A DNA stretch of 64,000 bases from an uncultured Bacteroidales bacterium (GTDB lineage: Bacteria; Bacteroidota; Bacteroidia; Bacteroidales; UBA932). Positions 17,286 to 25,126 of the stretch are shown piece by piece. Numbering within the stretch: the stretch's first letter is position 1; every line of letters starts with the position of its first letter. A program made the translations under genes and the position numbers. Under the pieces are notes generated by a model. That model was not told the DNA's origin, searched no databases, and saw only the letters and a program-made list of their open reading frames with translations. The stretch lies in contig CALVDI010000003.1 of NCBI GenBank assembly GCA_944326225.1, forward strand, positions 1 to 64,000, given 5' to 3'.

Positions 17286-18563
17286 TTATTCCCATTTTAC
17301 CGCCTTACGGGACAGGGGCATGGTCATGCAGCGTGCTCCGCCGCCTCCACGGGGCAGCTCCGAGCCTTCGATGGTGATGACGCATCTTTTGTCGCCTTCC
17401 ACGGATGCCTTCCCGTCGATGAAATCCCATGCGGGGATGATCTCGAAACCGTGCTTTGCCAGCTCGTCGAGGGTATGCGTGTTGCGGGCATAGGATATGA
17501 CCTTGCCGGGTGCGAATGCGAAGAAGTTCGCACCGCTGTGCCACTGTTCCCTCTCCTGATCCCATTCGTCGGCCTCACCGCCGCAGATGATCGGCTCCAG
17601 ATCCATGCCTAGCCTGCGCAGGACGGAGAGGATGTTGGATACGCTGTTGATCTTGACTACCTTGCCGTTCTCCATGGTGATGTGGACGGTCTGATACTGG
17701 TTGTCTCCCAGGATAAGAGGCTCGAACACCATGCATTTGTCCCTGTCGAGCAGGGTGAATACCATGTCGAGGTGGATAAATGACTCAGGGGAGTGGGGCA
17801 GCTGCTGTACGATGATGTGGCGCCGTCCCTCGGGCGCGAGGGCTCCCAGTCTTGACGCCAGCATGTCTATGCCCTGGGTGCTGGTCCTCATGCCGTTGCC
17901 TATCAGCAGGATGTCTTCCCTGGCGATGAGTATGTCGCCGCCCTCCATGTAGAGGTTGGTGTTGCCGGGCTGGTGGTCGTAGGCGTTGATGATACCGCAC
18001 TCGAACTTACCGCTGCCCTTGTAGATGGCCTCCATGATCAGGGACTCGCGCATCCTCACCTTATTGGCCATCTTGCAGATGAGGGCGTTGTCGCCTATTG
18101 TCACTGCCGCGTCGCGGGTGAAATAGAAGTTGTACAGGGGAAAGAGGGCATAGTAGTCCTCGTTGAGGAATGAGGTCAGAGTGTTGATCTTGGCCGGAAG
18201 TCCCTCGATGAGGACTTTTGCCAGCTTGGCGGAGGACATCTCCATGAGCATGTCGAAGTAGTCGGTGACCTGCTCCATAACGCAGATCTTGCCGACCAGT
18301 GCCTGTCTTTCAACTTCGTTGTCAAGCACTTTCACAAGCAGGTCGTGAACGCTGTATACTTTTGCCAGGCGGGACAGCACTCCGCTGAGCTGCTTGTATT
18401 CTTCCTGAGCGATCGAGAGGTTGAGGATGTCGCTGTACAGGGCTCTCTGAGCCATCTTGGGAGTCATGTTCTCAACTTCCGCTCCGGGTGTATGAAGCAA
18501 TACAGCCTCGAGATCTCCTATCTCGGACTGGATGTTTATCTTCAGTGGTTTCTTGTCTGTCAT
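17286..18563 (-). CDS. arcA: Arginine deiminase
   Basis: 425 residues. Converts arginine to citrulline and ammonia. Family landmarks in order: SEIGDLEAVLLHTPGAEV near the N-terminus, NFYFTRDAAVTIGDN, MEGGDILIAREDILLIGNGMR (Glu/Asp of the active site; written here as separate pieces MEGGDIL and GNGMR), HLDMVFTLLDRD with the catalytic His, and the C-terminal nucleophile Cys in RGGGGARCMTMPL. No other arginine-deiminase pathway genes (arcB, arcC, arcD) are nearby. Instead it sits between manC and pheS with 18- and 30-bp gaps, so expression with housekeeping genes is likely. Confidence 0.95.
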   Translation of the reverse strand: MTDKKPLKINIQSEIGDLEAVLLHTPGAEVENMTPKMAQRALYSDILNLSIAQEEYKQLSGVLSRLAKVYSVHDLLVKVLDNEVERQALVGKICVMEQVTDYFDMLMEMSSAKLAKVLIEGLPAKINTLTSFLNEDYYALFPLYNFYFTRDAAVTIGDNALICKMANKVRMRESLIMEAIYKGSGKFECGIINAYDHQPGNTNLYMEGGDILIAREDILLIGNGMRTSTQGIDMLASRLGALAPEGRRHIIVQQLPHSPESFIHLDMVFTLLDRDKCMVFEPLILGDNQYQTVHITMENGKVVKINSVSNILSVLRRLGMDLEPIICGGEADEWDQEREQWHSGANFFAFAPGKVISYARNTHTLDELAKHGFEIIPAWDFIDGKASVEGDKRCVITIEGSELPRGGGGARCMTMPLSRKAVKWE

Positions 18564-18581
18564 ATAGTTTTTCCTTTGAGT

Positions 18582-19676
18582 TTACATATATCTTGATTTC
18601 TCATTGACGGCCAGGTCCGTGATTACCTCCTTGAACTTGGCTCCGTCTCTGGGGCATATCATCAGAACATCGTCGGTGTTGATGATGAGATAGTCCTTCA
18701 TGCCTTTGACTACCACCAGCTTGTCTTTCTCATGCGAGATGATGACGCTGCCTGATGTCGAGTCTATCAGACTGTCTCCGCATTTGATCAGATTGCCGTT
18801 GCTGTCCTTTCCAGCGTGGAGGTACAGGGACTCCCATGTGCCCAGGTCGGACCATCCGAACGAGGCCTGGAACACCCAGGCGCGGCTGGTCTTCTCCATC
18901 ACTCCGTAGTCTATCGAGATGGCGGGGCAGTCCTCGTATATCCTCGTTATGAAATCCTGCTCTTTCGGGGTGTTGTAGTAGGCGTCTCCGTCCTTGAACA
19001 GGGAGTACACTTCGGGAAGCCATTTCTCCAGAGCAGAGCAGATGGCCGATACGTTCCAGACGAATATGCCGGAGTTCCAGAGAAACTCTCCGCTCTCGAC
19101 GAAGACCTTTGCCAGATCTTCGTTGGGCTTCTCGGTGAAAGTCTTTACCTTGTATGCTATGTTGCCGTCAATGGTCTTGGACTGCTTCATGTTGCACTGG
19201 ATGTATCCGTAGCCGGTCTCGGGACGGGTAGGGTCGATCCCCAGGGTAAAGAGTTCGTCCTTGCCGGAGGCATATTTCATGGCCGTCGAGATGGTGTCAA
19301 TGAAAAGCGAGTCATTGGATATGAAATGATCCGAGGGAGCCACGACCATCGTGGCATTCGGGTTCTGGTGACGTATCTTCGTGGCCGCATAGGCTATGCA
19401 CGGGGCAGTGTTGCGCCTGTAGGGCTCCGCCAGGATGTTCTCGGACGGAAGGTCGGGCAGATGCTGCTGTACCAGGTCGGCGTAGGCGGCTGAGGTCACC
19501 ACTATGATATTCTCTTTAGGGACAATCTTTGTGAAACGGTCGTATGTGAGCTGTAGAAAACTCTTTCCTATTCCCAGAATGTCGAGGAACTGTTTGGGTA
19601 ATGCGTTTCTGCTTATAGGCCAGAAACGGCTTCCGACCCCTCCGGCCATAATCACGCAATAGAAGTTCTTGTCCAT
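18582..19676 (-). CDS. manC: Mannose-1-phosphate guanylyltransferase
   Basis: 364 residues, the short form without the C-terminal mannose-6-phosphate isomerase domain. Nucleotidyltransferase motif GGVGSRFWPISRNALPKQF at residues about 13-31, the VVAPSDHFI metal/sugar motif, FTEKPN, and EFLWNSGIFVW. Makes GDP-mannose for polysaccharide or glycoprotein synthesis. Lies 11 bp after yraN and 18 bp before arcA in the same direction. Confidence 0.95.
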   Translation of the reverse strand: MDKNFYCVIMAGGVGSRFWPISRNALPKQFLDILGIGKSFLQLTYDRFTKIVPKENIIVVTSAAYADLVQQHLPDLPSENILAEPYRRNTAPCIAYAATKIRHQNPNATMVVAPSDHFISNDSLFIDTISTAMKYASGKDELFTLGIDPTRPETGYGYIQCNMKQSKTIDGNIAYKVKTFTEKPNEDLAKVFVESGEFLWNSGIFVWNVSAICSALEKWLPEVYSLFKDGDAYYNTPKEQDFITRIYEDCPAISIDYGVMEKTSRAWVFQASFGWSDLGTWESLYLHAGKDSNGNLIKCGDSLIDSTSGSVIISHEKDKLVVVKGMKDYLIINTDDVLMICPRDGAKFKEVITDLAVNEKSRYM

Positions 19677-19687
19677 ATCAGGTTCTT

Positions 19688-20272
19688 TTATATAGTTATG
19701 CTCTGTCTCTCATTCTCAATCGGAAAGAATGCGTCCTTGATGAAACTTATACGGCGGATACTGCGCTCTCTGTCAAGTATGACGGATACGATGTCGAAGT
19801 GGATGTCTGCCTGCATCTTCCGTGCCCGGAGGTAGGCTCCTGCCGCAGCTTTCAGGTTGCGCTGTTTTCTGTAGTTCACGGCCCGCTCAGGCTCCAGGCA
19901 TGTCGGTCCGGTCCTCGTTTTCACCTCGACGATATGGATGCCGTCTTCATGCCCGACTATCAGGTCAACTTCCTTATGCCTGCAATGCCAGTTTCTTTCA
20001 AGCAACTTATATCCGTTCTGCAAAAGGTATTCCAAAGCCGCGTTCTCGCCTGCTCTTCCTATGCCGACATTGCTGCTTGCGGTCTTGTCATCTTCCTGTG
20101 TGCAGTCACCGGCATTGTCTCCGCGCTTTGCCTCTCTCTTCATGTGCCCGCACCTTGTATCACCTCGTCCGGCTCTGCCGTCATGCGGCATTCCGGCTCT
20201 ACGCCCGGATTTCCTTTCCCTTCCTGTCCCGCCTATGTTGACGGGCCTCTGCATTCTGTTCCTACGCCTCAT
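19688..20272 (-). CDS. YraN/UPF0102-family nuclease-fold protein with a basic N-terminal extension
   Basis: 194 residues from ATG 20272. The last ~125 residues are the conserved YraN domain: GRAGENAALEYLLQNGYKLL, then CRHKEVDLIVGHED and HIVEVKTRTG, giving the E-x-D and E-V-K residues of Holliday-junction-resolvase-like nucleases. The first ~70 residues are a Gly/Arg-rich, probably disordered extension not found in typical ~120-residue homologues. An upstream in-frame start at 20311 lies before the promoter box at 20299-20306, whereas ATG 20272 has AGGAGAGG just before it. First gene of the operon with manC, arcA and pheS. Confidence 0.85.
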   Translation of the reverse strand: MRRRNRMQRPVNIGGTGRERKSGRRAGMPHDGRAGRGDTRCGHMKREAKRGDNAGDCTQEDDKTASSNVGIGRAGENAALEYLLQNGYKLLERNWHCRHKEVDLIVGHEDGIHIVEVKTRTGPTCLEPERAVNYRKQRNLKAAAGAYLRARKMQADIHFDIVSVILDRERSIRRISFIKDAFFPIENERQSITI

Positions 20273-20298
20273 CCTCTCCTTATTTTTATAATATCGCA

Positions 20299-20306
20299 CA
20301 AAGATA
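20299..20306 (-). promoter_or_regulatory. -7 box of the yraN-manC-arcA-pheS operon
   Basis: TATCTTTG on the minus strand, 26 bases before the ATG at 20272. No clear -33 TTTG at 19-20 bases. It faces away from the tRNA-Gly promoter about 60 bp to the right. Confidence 0.55.
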
Positions 20307-20364
20307 ACCAAAATACTTCTATCCGCAGCCCGATTGCCAAAATTTTAAAAATGTTGTCAAAAAG

Positions 20365-20395
20365 TTTGGAAATAAAAAATTAATGCCTATCTTTG
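20365..20395 (+). promoter_or_regulatory. Promoter of the tRNA-Gly gene
   Basis: TTTG (20365-20368), 19 bases, TATCTTTG (20388-20395): an exact match to the Bacteroidota sigma consensus. The predicted start is about 5 bases before the first tRNA base. Confidence 0.85.
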
Positions 20396-20406
20396 CCGTC
20401 CCAATC

Positions 20407-20510
<104 letters not shown>

Positions 20511-20616
20511 GTGCCCTGACCTTCCGGGCTGTTCCTCGAACTCGCGGCCCCGAGTCACCCTCCGTCGGAGGGCCGGGGAGGATATGAGAGTGCGCGTATC
20601 CACGTCGCAGACGTGG

Positions 20617-20668
20617 GTTCGAGTCTCGTTTTCCGCTCTAAAGGTCAGTTTCCCGCTGACCTTTTTTC
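20617..20668 (+). repeat. Direct repeat copy 2: tRNA-Gly 3' end plus terminator
   Basis: Identical over 52 bases to 20459-20510, including the terminator stem at 20640-20664. The sequence before it does not form a tRNA 5' half, so this is not a complete second tRNA. Confidence 0.9.
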
Positions 20669-20740
20669 ATTCCCGGTATAATTGCCAAAAATGGTTGGCG
20701 AAGTTGTTATAAGTTGCTAAAATAGTGTAATATATCGAAA

Positions 20741-20764
20741 TTAGATGAAATGCGTTTCATCTAA
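20741..20764. repeat. Perfect 10-bp hairpin
   Basis: TTAGATGAAA and TTTCATCTAA around a TGCG loop, in the repeat-rich interval after tRNA-Gly. No T-run follows, so it is not a standard terminator. Confidence 0.6.
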
Positions 20765-21058
20765 TGAGTGATAATCAAAAAATAAGGAGGCGCTAGCGCT
20801 GTCTGGAGTGCGGGAACGGTAAGTAGAAGAGCACCCTGCAAATGCAATGTGTTGAATATGTGATAGTTGTGAATTGGGTGCGAGATTTTGGACGATATTT
20901 AAGGGGCGGCAGGAACACTATGTTTTTGCAAGTCTATGATTATTAGCTGTTTGCAAAATAGCTCTGCGCTTATGGTTACCGTTGTGCCTGCTTTTCTAAG
21001 GGATATGTCGTCATAGCCTTTTGATAGAACATGCTTTTGTGGGTGCTCAGATATCAAA

Positions 21059-21090
21059 GTTCGAGTTTCGTTTTCAACTGACCTTTTTTA
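21059..21090 (+). repeat. Decayed third copy of the tRNA-Gly end/terminator repeat
   Basis: GTTCGAGTTTCGTTTTC is joined directly to AACTGACCTTTTTT: the same start and end as copies 1 and 2, with one substitution and an internal deletion that removes the acceptor end and the 5' terminator arm. Confidence 0.65.
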
Positions 21091-21144
21091 GTGCCGGTAC
21101 TTTAATCGCAATAAATAGGGGTTGTTTTTGTGGGGAATATGAGT

Positions 21145-21152
21145 TAATTTTG
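21145..21152 (+). promoter_or_regulatory. -7 box for the M24 peptidase gene
   Basis: TAATTTTG, 29 bases before ATG 21182. GTTG ending at 21124 lies 20 bases upstream as a likely -33 box. Confidence 0.55.
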
Positions 21153-21181
21153 ACGATTGAATTTTAAAAAGCCACAGCAAA

Positions 21182-22585
21182 ATGTTCGCAAAAGAAGTTT
21201 ATATCAACCGGAGGAATGTCCTGAAGACCAAGGTCGGCTCCGGTATTCTTTTATTCCTGGGCACAGGCGAGGCTGCCGTAAACTATGCCGGCAATGCCTA
21301 CCGCTACCGTCAGGACAGTACCTTTAATTATTATTTCGGCCTGACGGATCCTGATCTGGCCGCTATTATCGACCTGGAGTCCGGCGAGGAGATTATTTTC
21401 GGCAACGATGTCGATATCGACGATATCATCTGGATGGGACCTCAGCCGCTGATCAGCGACAAGGCTGCCTCGGTGGGTGTCTCCAAGTCATTCCCGTTCG
21501 CGGAACTGGAGAAATATGTCTCCAGGGCGAAGGCTCAGGGCCGCAGGGTGCACTTCCTGCCCCCGTACCGTTACCGCAATATGATTCTCCTCAACCAGAT
21601 GCTCGGAATGCCTTTCGACAGGATGCGTGCAGAGGCTTCGGAGGAGTTCATCAAGGCGGTGGTGTCCATGAGGCTCATCAAAGAGCAGCGCGAGATAGAG
21701 GAGATAGACAAGGCCTGCAACATCGGCTATGCAATGCACTTTACGGCCATGAAGATGGCCAGGCTGGGCATGGTGGAGCAGCAGCTGGTCGGTGTGATGG
21801 AGGGCATCGCTGTCTCCGAGGGACTTATGCCGTCTTTCCCGACGATTCTCTCGCAGCACGGCGAGACCCTGCACAACCACAAGCATGACGGTGTCCTGAC
21901 AGACGGGAAACTGATAGTCATAGATGCGGGTGCTGAGTCCAATACCAATTACTGTTCGGATTTTACCAGGACTATACCGTCTTCAGGCAAGTTTACCACG
22001 AAGCAGAAGGAGATATACGACATAGTGTCGGCAGCCAATAATCTGGCGCAGAGCGTGGCGCGGCCCGGCATCACCTACACTGAGGTACATCAGGCAGTGT
22101 CCCGTCTGATGGCTCAGGGGCTGATCAATCTCGGTATTCTCAAGGGCGATCCGGACGAGATAGTGGCGGCCGGAGCGCACTCGGTGTTCATGCCTCACGG
22201 TCTGGGCCACAATATGGGTATGGACGTACACGATATGGAGGATCTCGGAGAGGATTACGTAGGTTATGACGATACTTACAGGCGCAGCAAGCAGTTCGGT
22301 CTCGGTTCGCTCCGCATGGGCAAGATGCTCGAGCCCGGTCATGTGGTTACAGACGAGCCGGGTATCTACTTCATACCTGCCCTGATTGAGAAATGGAAGA
22401 AAGAGGGTATCAACACTCAGTATATCAACTTCCCTCTGCTGGAGAAAGAGTATTACGATTTCGGCGGTATCCGTCTGGAGGACGATATCCTCATCACCGA
22501 GAAGGGCTGCCGTCTGCTCGGCTCCAAGCGTCTTCCCATCACCACAGAGGATGTGGAGCGCGAGATGGCCGACAATTCTCTGTAA
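21182..22585 (+). CDS. M24B-family metallopeptidase (Xaa-Pro aminopeptidase)
   Basis: 467 residues. An N-terminal creatinase-like domain (about 1-170) precedes the pita-bread catalytic domain. The five metal ligands are visible: Asp in VIDAGAE, Asp in SDFTRTIP, His in HGLGHNMGMDVHD, Glu in DEPGIYF, and Glu in GGIRLEDDILI. It cuts the first residue from peptides with proline in second position; cytoplasmic (no signal peptide). A single gene after the tRNA-Gly repeat region, followed by a terminator-like hairpin. Confidence 0.94.
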   Translation: MFAKEVYINRRNVLKTKVGSGILLFLGTGEAAVNYAGNAYRYRQDSTFNYYFGLTDPDLAAIIDLESGEEIIFGNDVDIDDIIWMGPQPLISDKAASVGVSKSFPFAELEKYVSRAKAQGRRVHFLPPYRYRNMILLNQMLGMPFDRMRAEASEEFIKAVVSMRLIKEQREIEEIDKACNIGYAMHFTAMKMARLGMVEQQLVGVMEGIAVSEGLMPSFPTILSQHGETLHNHKHDGVLTDGKLIVIDAGAESNTNYCSDFTRTIPSSGKFTTKQKEIYDIVSAANNLAQSVARPGITYTEVHQAVSRLMAQGLINLGILKGDPDEIVAAGAHSVFMPHGLGHNMGMDVHDMEDLGEDYVGYDDTYRRSKQFGLGSLRMGKMLEPGHVVTDEPGIYFIPALIEKWKKEGINTQYINFPLLEKEYYDFGGIRLEDDILITEKGCRLLGSKRLPITTEDVEREMADNSL

Positions 22586-22614
22586 CAGCGGATCGATCTT
22601 GCGCAGAAATGAAA

Positions 22615-22645
22615 CAGCCGGGCTGTCGTCACGACACTCCGGCTG
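22615..22645. terminator. Hairpin between the M24 peptidase gene and pfkA
   Basis: Outer stem CAGCCGG/CCGGCTG with an inner stem TGTCG/CGACA, followed by CTTTG on the plus strand. Suited to end both convergent transcripts, but the T-run is short. Confidence 0.5.
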
Positions 22646-22745
22646 CTTTGACTAATCATTAACCCTGTTCAATATATCTACTTCATGTTTCAGACATCAA
22701 TTATTGCAGAGCAGGGTGATATGTGACACGGATTTTATATAAATC

Positions 22746-23735
22746 TTATATCGAAAGGATGTGCGAGATGTCGTACCACTTGGTGTTGATCTCGTTGTGG
22801 CGGCTGCATGCCTCGGCAAAGGGTGTGAATACGGTCTCGTTCTGCATCTGGCCGACCATGACGGCTGTGCGTCCCTCGAGCAGGGCCTTTACGGCCTCGC
22901 ATCCCAGGACGCTGGCCAGAACGCGGTCGTTGCAGGTCGGCGAGCCGCCCCTCTGGATATGTCCGAGAGTCGTGACGCGGGTCTCGTAGTCAGGTATGCG
23001 CTCCTTGACCTTGGCGGCTATGTCCATCGCGCTGCCCAGGTCGCCTCCCTCGGCTACGATGATGATGCCGGAGGTCTTGTTCTTGCGCCTCTCGAACTGG
23101 AGGTATTCGCACAGGCTCTCGATGGTGGTGGGTATCTCCGGTATCAGAGTGGCCTCTGCGCCGGTCGCGATGGCCGTGTTGAGGGCAATGAAGCCGGCGT
23201 CACGTCCCATTACCTCCACGAAAAAGGCCAGGTTGTGGCTGTCGGCCGTGTCGCGCAACTTGTCTATGGCCTGTACGGCAGTGTTTATCGCCGTGTCGAA
23301 ACCGATGGTGAAGTCGGTTCCGTAGATGTCGTTGTCTATGGTGCCGGGAACTCCGACTATGGGGAGTCCGTACTCCTTATATAATAAATCTGCGCCGCGG
23401 AACGAACCGTCGCCTCCGATGACTACCAGTCCGTCGATGCCCAGTTCCCTGAGATTCTTGTAGGCCTTTTCCCTTACGAGTCTGTCCTTGAACTCGGGGA
23501 AACGGGAGGATTTGAGTATCGTGCCTCCCTGTGATATGATCTTGGATACGGAGTGGGACTGCATGGGCACGAAGTTCTTGTTTACTATGCCCTCATATCC
23601 CTGATAGAATCCGTAGATTTCCTTTCCGTTGAAAATGGCCGTTCTTACTACCGCTCTGATGGCTGCGTTCATACCCGGTGCGTCTCCTCCTGATGTCAGG
23701 ACACCGATTCGGTTGATTTTACTCTTGATTGCCAT
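22746..23735 (-). CDS. pfkA: ATP-dependent 6-phosphofructokinase
   Basis: 329 residues. Phosphorylates fructose-6-phosphate in glycolysis. GGDAPGMNAAIR at about 15-26 binds ATP, GGDGSFRGA carries the Gly that marks the ATP-using (not pyrophosphate-using) type, PGTIDNDI holds the catalytic Asp, and MGRDAGFIAL binds the sugar phosphate. The C-terminal region carries GHIQRGGSPT. Single gene, divergent from dusB, with its own promoter. Confidence 0.97.
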   Translation of the reverse strand: MAIKSKINRIGVLTSGGDAPGMNAAIRAVVRTAIFNGKEIYGFYQGYEGIVNKNFVPMQSHSVSKIISQGGTILKSSRFPEFKDRLVREKAYKNLRELGIDGLVVIGGDGSFRGADLLYKEYGLPIVGVPGTIDNDIYGTDFTIGFDTAINTAVQAIDKLRDTADSHNLAFFVEVMGRDAGFIALNTAIATGAEATLIPEIPTTIESLCEYLQFERRKNKTSGIIIVAEGGDLGSAMDIAAKVKERIPDYETRVTTLGHIQRGGSPTCNDRVLASVLGCEAVKALLEGRTAVMVGQMQNETVFTPFAEACSRHNEINTKWYDISHILSI

Positions 23736-23767
23736 ATTTATATTTCCTCAAAATTTTAAATTCGGCG

Positions 23768-23775
23768 CAAAGATA
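23768..23775 (-). promoter_or_regulatory. -7 box of pfkA
   Basis: TATCTTTG on the minus strand, 32 bases before the start at 23735. It faces away from the dusB -7 box only 20 bases to the right, so the two promoters must share -33 space. Confidence 0.6.
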
Positions 23776-23795
23776 TGGTTTTCTGTAATTATTTT

Positions 23796-23803
23796 TACTT
23801 TTG
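23796..23803 (+). promoter_or_regulatory. -7 box of dusB
   Basis: TACTTTTG, 33 bases before ATG 23837. Its -33 position would fall on the divergent pfkA -7 box region. Confidence 0.55.
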
Positions 23804-23836
23804 CCCCTGCTTTTTAGGTTACAATAAGATTACAGG

Positions 23837-24856
23837 ATGAAGATAGGAGACCTTGATCTCGGGGACAGGCCCCTGCTGCTGGCACCCATGGAGGACGTGA
23901 CCGATCTTTCTTTCAGATATGTCTGCAAGAAGTTCGGAGCGGATATGATGTACACGGAGTTCATATCCTCGGACGGACTGATACGCGATGTGCCGGGGTC
24001 GCTGTATAAGCTGAGGATATTTGACTATGAGCGTCCGATCGGTATGCAGATATACGGTCACATACCAGAGGCGATGGTGGAGTCGGCCCTGAGGGTGGAG
24101 GCTGCCCGTCCTGATGTGATAGACATCAATTTCGGCTGTCCTGTCAACAAGATAGCCCGTCGCGGCGCAGGCTCCGGCATGATGCGCGAGCCGGACAAGA
24201 TGGTGGAGATTACCCGCAGGGTGGTGGATGCGGTCAAGCTGCCTGTTACGGTCAAGACCCGTCTGGGCTGGGACGAGGACAGCAAGATCATCGTGGAGCT
24301 GGCGGAGCGGCTTCAGGACGTAGGCATCAAGGCTATAACGATACACGGCCGGACCCGCTGCCAGATGTACAAAGGCGAGGCGGACTGGACTCTGATAGGG
24401 GAGGTCAAGCGCAATCCGAGGATGAGGATACCGGTCATCGGCAACGGTGACATCAAGACTCCTCAGGATGCGGCCAATGCTTTTGAACGGTATGGGGTGG
24501 ACGGTGTGATGGTGGGACGCGCCAGCTTCGGGCATCCGTGGATCTTCCGGGAGATGAGGCACTATCTGGATACAGGGGAGGAACTTCCGCCCATGAGTGT
24601 AGGCGAACGGGTAGCCCTGGCAAAGGAACATTTTGCCAAATCACTGGAGTTCAAGGGCGAGCGGACGGGAGTGCTGGAGATGCGCAGGCATCTGTCCTGC
24701 TATTTCAAGGGACTTCCGGACTTCAAGGAGACAAGACTGCGTCTGGTGACCGAGAACGATCCGGCCAGAGTGCTGGAGATACTTGACTATATAGGTGAGC
24801 GCTGGGGCGGAGCGGACGGGCCTACTCAATCTTCTCCCCTGTCCACGACTCTATAA
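23837..24856 (+). CDS. dusB: tRNA-dihydrouridine synthase (DusB family)
   Basis: 339 residues. FMN enzyme that reduces uridines of the tRNA D loop. APMEDVTDLSFR at the N-terminus binds FMN, the catalytic Cys is in NFGCPVNKI, KTRLGWD and ITIHGRTRCQMYKG follow, and the phosphate-binding loop is VIGNGDIKT with GVMVGRASFGHPW. TIM-barrel plus helical C-terminal domain as usual. Its last 35 bases overlap the convergent small membrane-protein gene. Confidence 0.94.
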   Translation: MKIGDLDLGDRPLLLAPMEDVTDLSFRYVCKKFGADMMYTEFISSDGLIRDVPGSLYKLRIFDYERPIGMQIYGHIPEAMVESALRVEAARPDVIDINFGCPVNKIARRGAGSGMMREPDKMVEITRRVVDAVKLPVTVKTRLGWDEDSKIIVELAERLQDVGIKAITIHGRTRCQMYKGEADWTLIGEVKRNPRMRIPVIGNGDIKTPQDAANAFERYGVDGVMVGRASFGHPWIFREMRHYLDTGEELPPMSVGERVALAKEHFAKSLEFKGERTGVLEMRRHLSCYFKGLPDFKETRLRLVTENDPARVLEILDYIGERWGGADGPTQSSPLSTTL

Positions 24857-25046
24857 GGGCCTTGCAGGCGACGGCTCCTACGGGAACGGCTATTACCAAG
24901 CTGCTGAAGATGCGCAGGAAGTCGGAGTTCATGTGCAGCCACTCGCGGCATATGTATGAGATCAGGATGTATGTCACTACTGCGAGTGCGATGCAGATAG
25001 CCACTGCGGCTATTTTTCTTTGCAGAGAGATTTCGATTTTCTTCAT
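24822..25046 (-). CDS. Small membrane protein of unknown function
   Basis: 74 residues. Basic N-terminus, one strong membrane helix at about 12-31, a short loop with a Cys and acidic residues, and a second helix at about 44-62. I do not recognise a family. Support for it being real: a TATATTTG promoter box at 25078-25085, a sensible ATG and a membrane-protein composition. Against: small size and a 35-bp overlap with the dusB end. Confidence 0.65.
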   Translation of the reverse strand: MKKIEISLQRKIAAVAICIALAVVTYILISYICREWLHMNSDFLRIFSSLVIAVPVGAVACKALIESWTGEKIE

Positions 25047-25077
25047 AACGGATACAAGGTTAATAGGTTTTGTGCCT

Positions 25078-25085
25078 CAAATATA
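25078..25085 (-). promoter_or_regulatory. -7 box of the small membrane-protein gene
   Basis: TATATTTG on the minus strand, 31 bases before ATG 25046. Divergent from a TATATTTG box on the other strand 10 bases away. Confidence 0.5.
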
Positions 25086-25095
25086 GCAAAAATCC

Positions 25096-25103
25096 TATAT
25101 TTG
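25096..25103 (+). promoter_or_regulatory. -7 box of the propeller-lipoprotein gene
   Basis: TATATTTG, 23 bases before ATG 25127. A TTTG lies 23 bases upstream, a little far for a -33 box. Confidence 0.5.
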
Positions 25104-25126
25104 TCAGAAAATAAAATTCAGGAAGT

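Noticed and set aside
20581..20640. Second tRNA gene at repeat copy 2
   Set aside because: The acceptor and D arms are absent; the stem-loop before copy 2 (loop GCA) has no U33 and no variable loop or T-stem 5' half, so it cannot fold as a tRNA.
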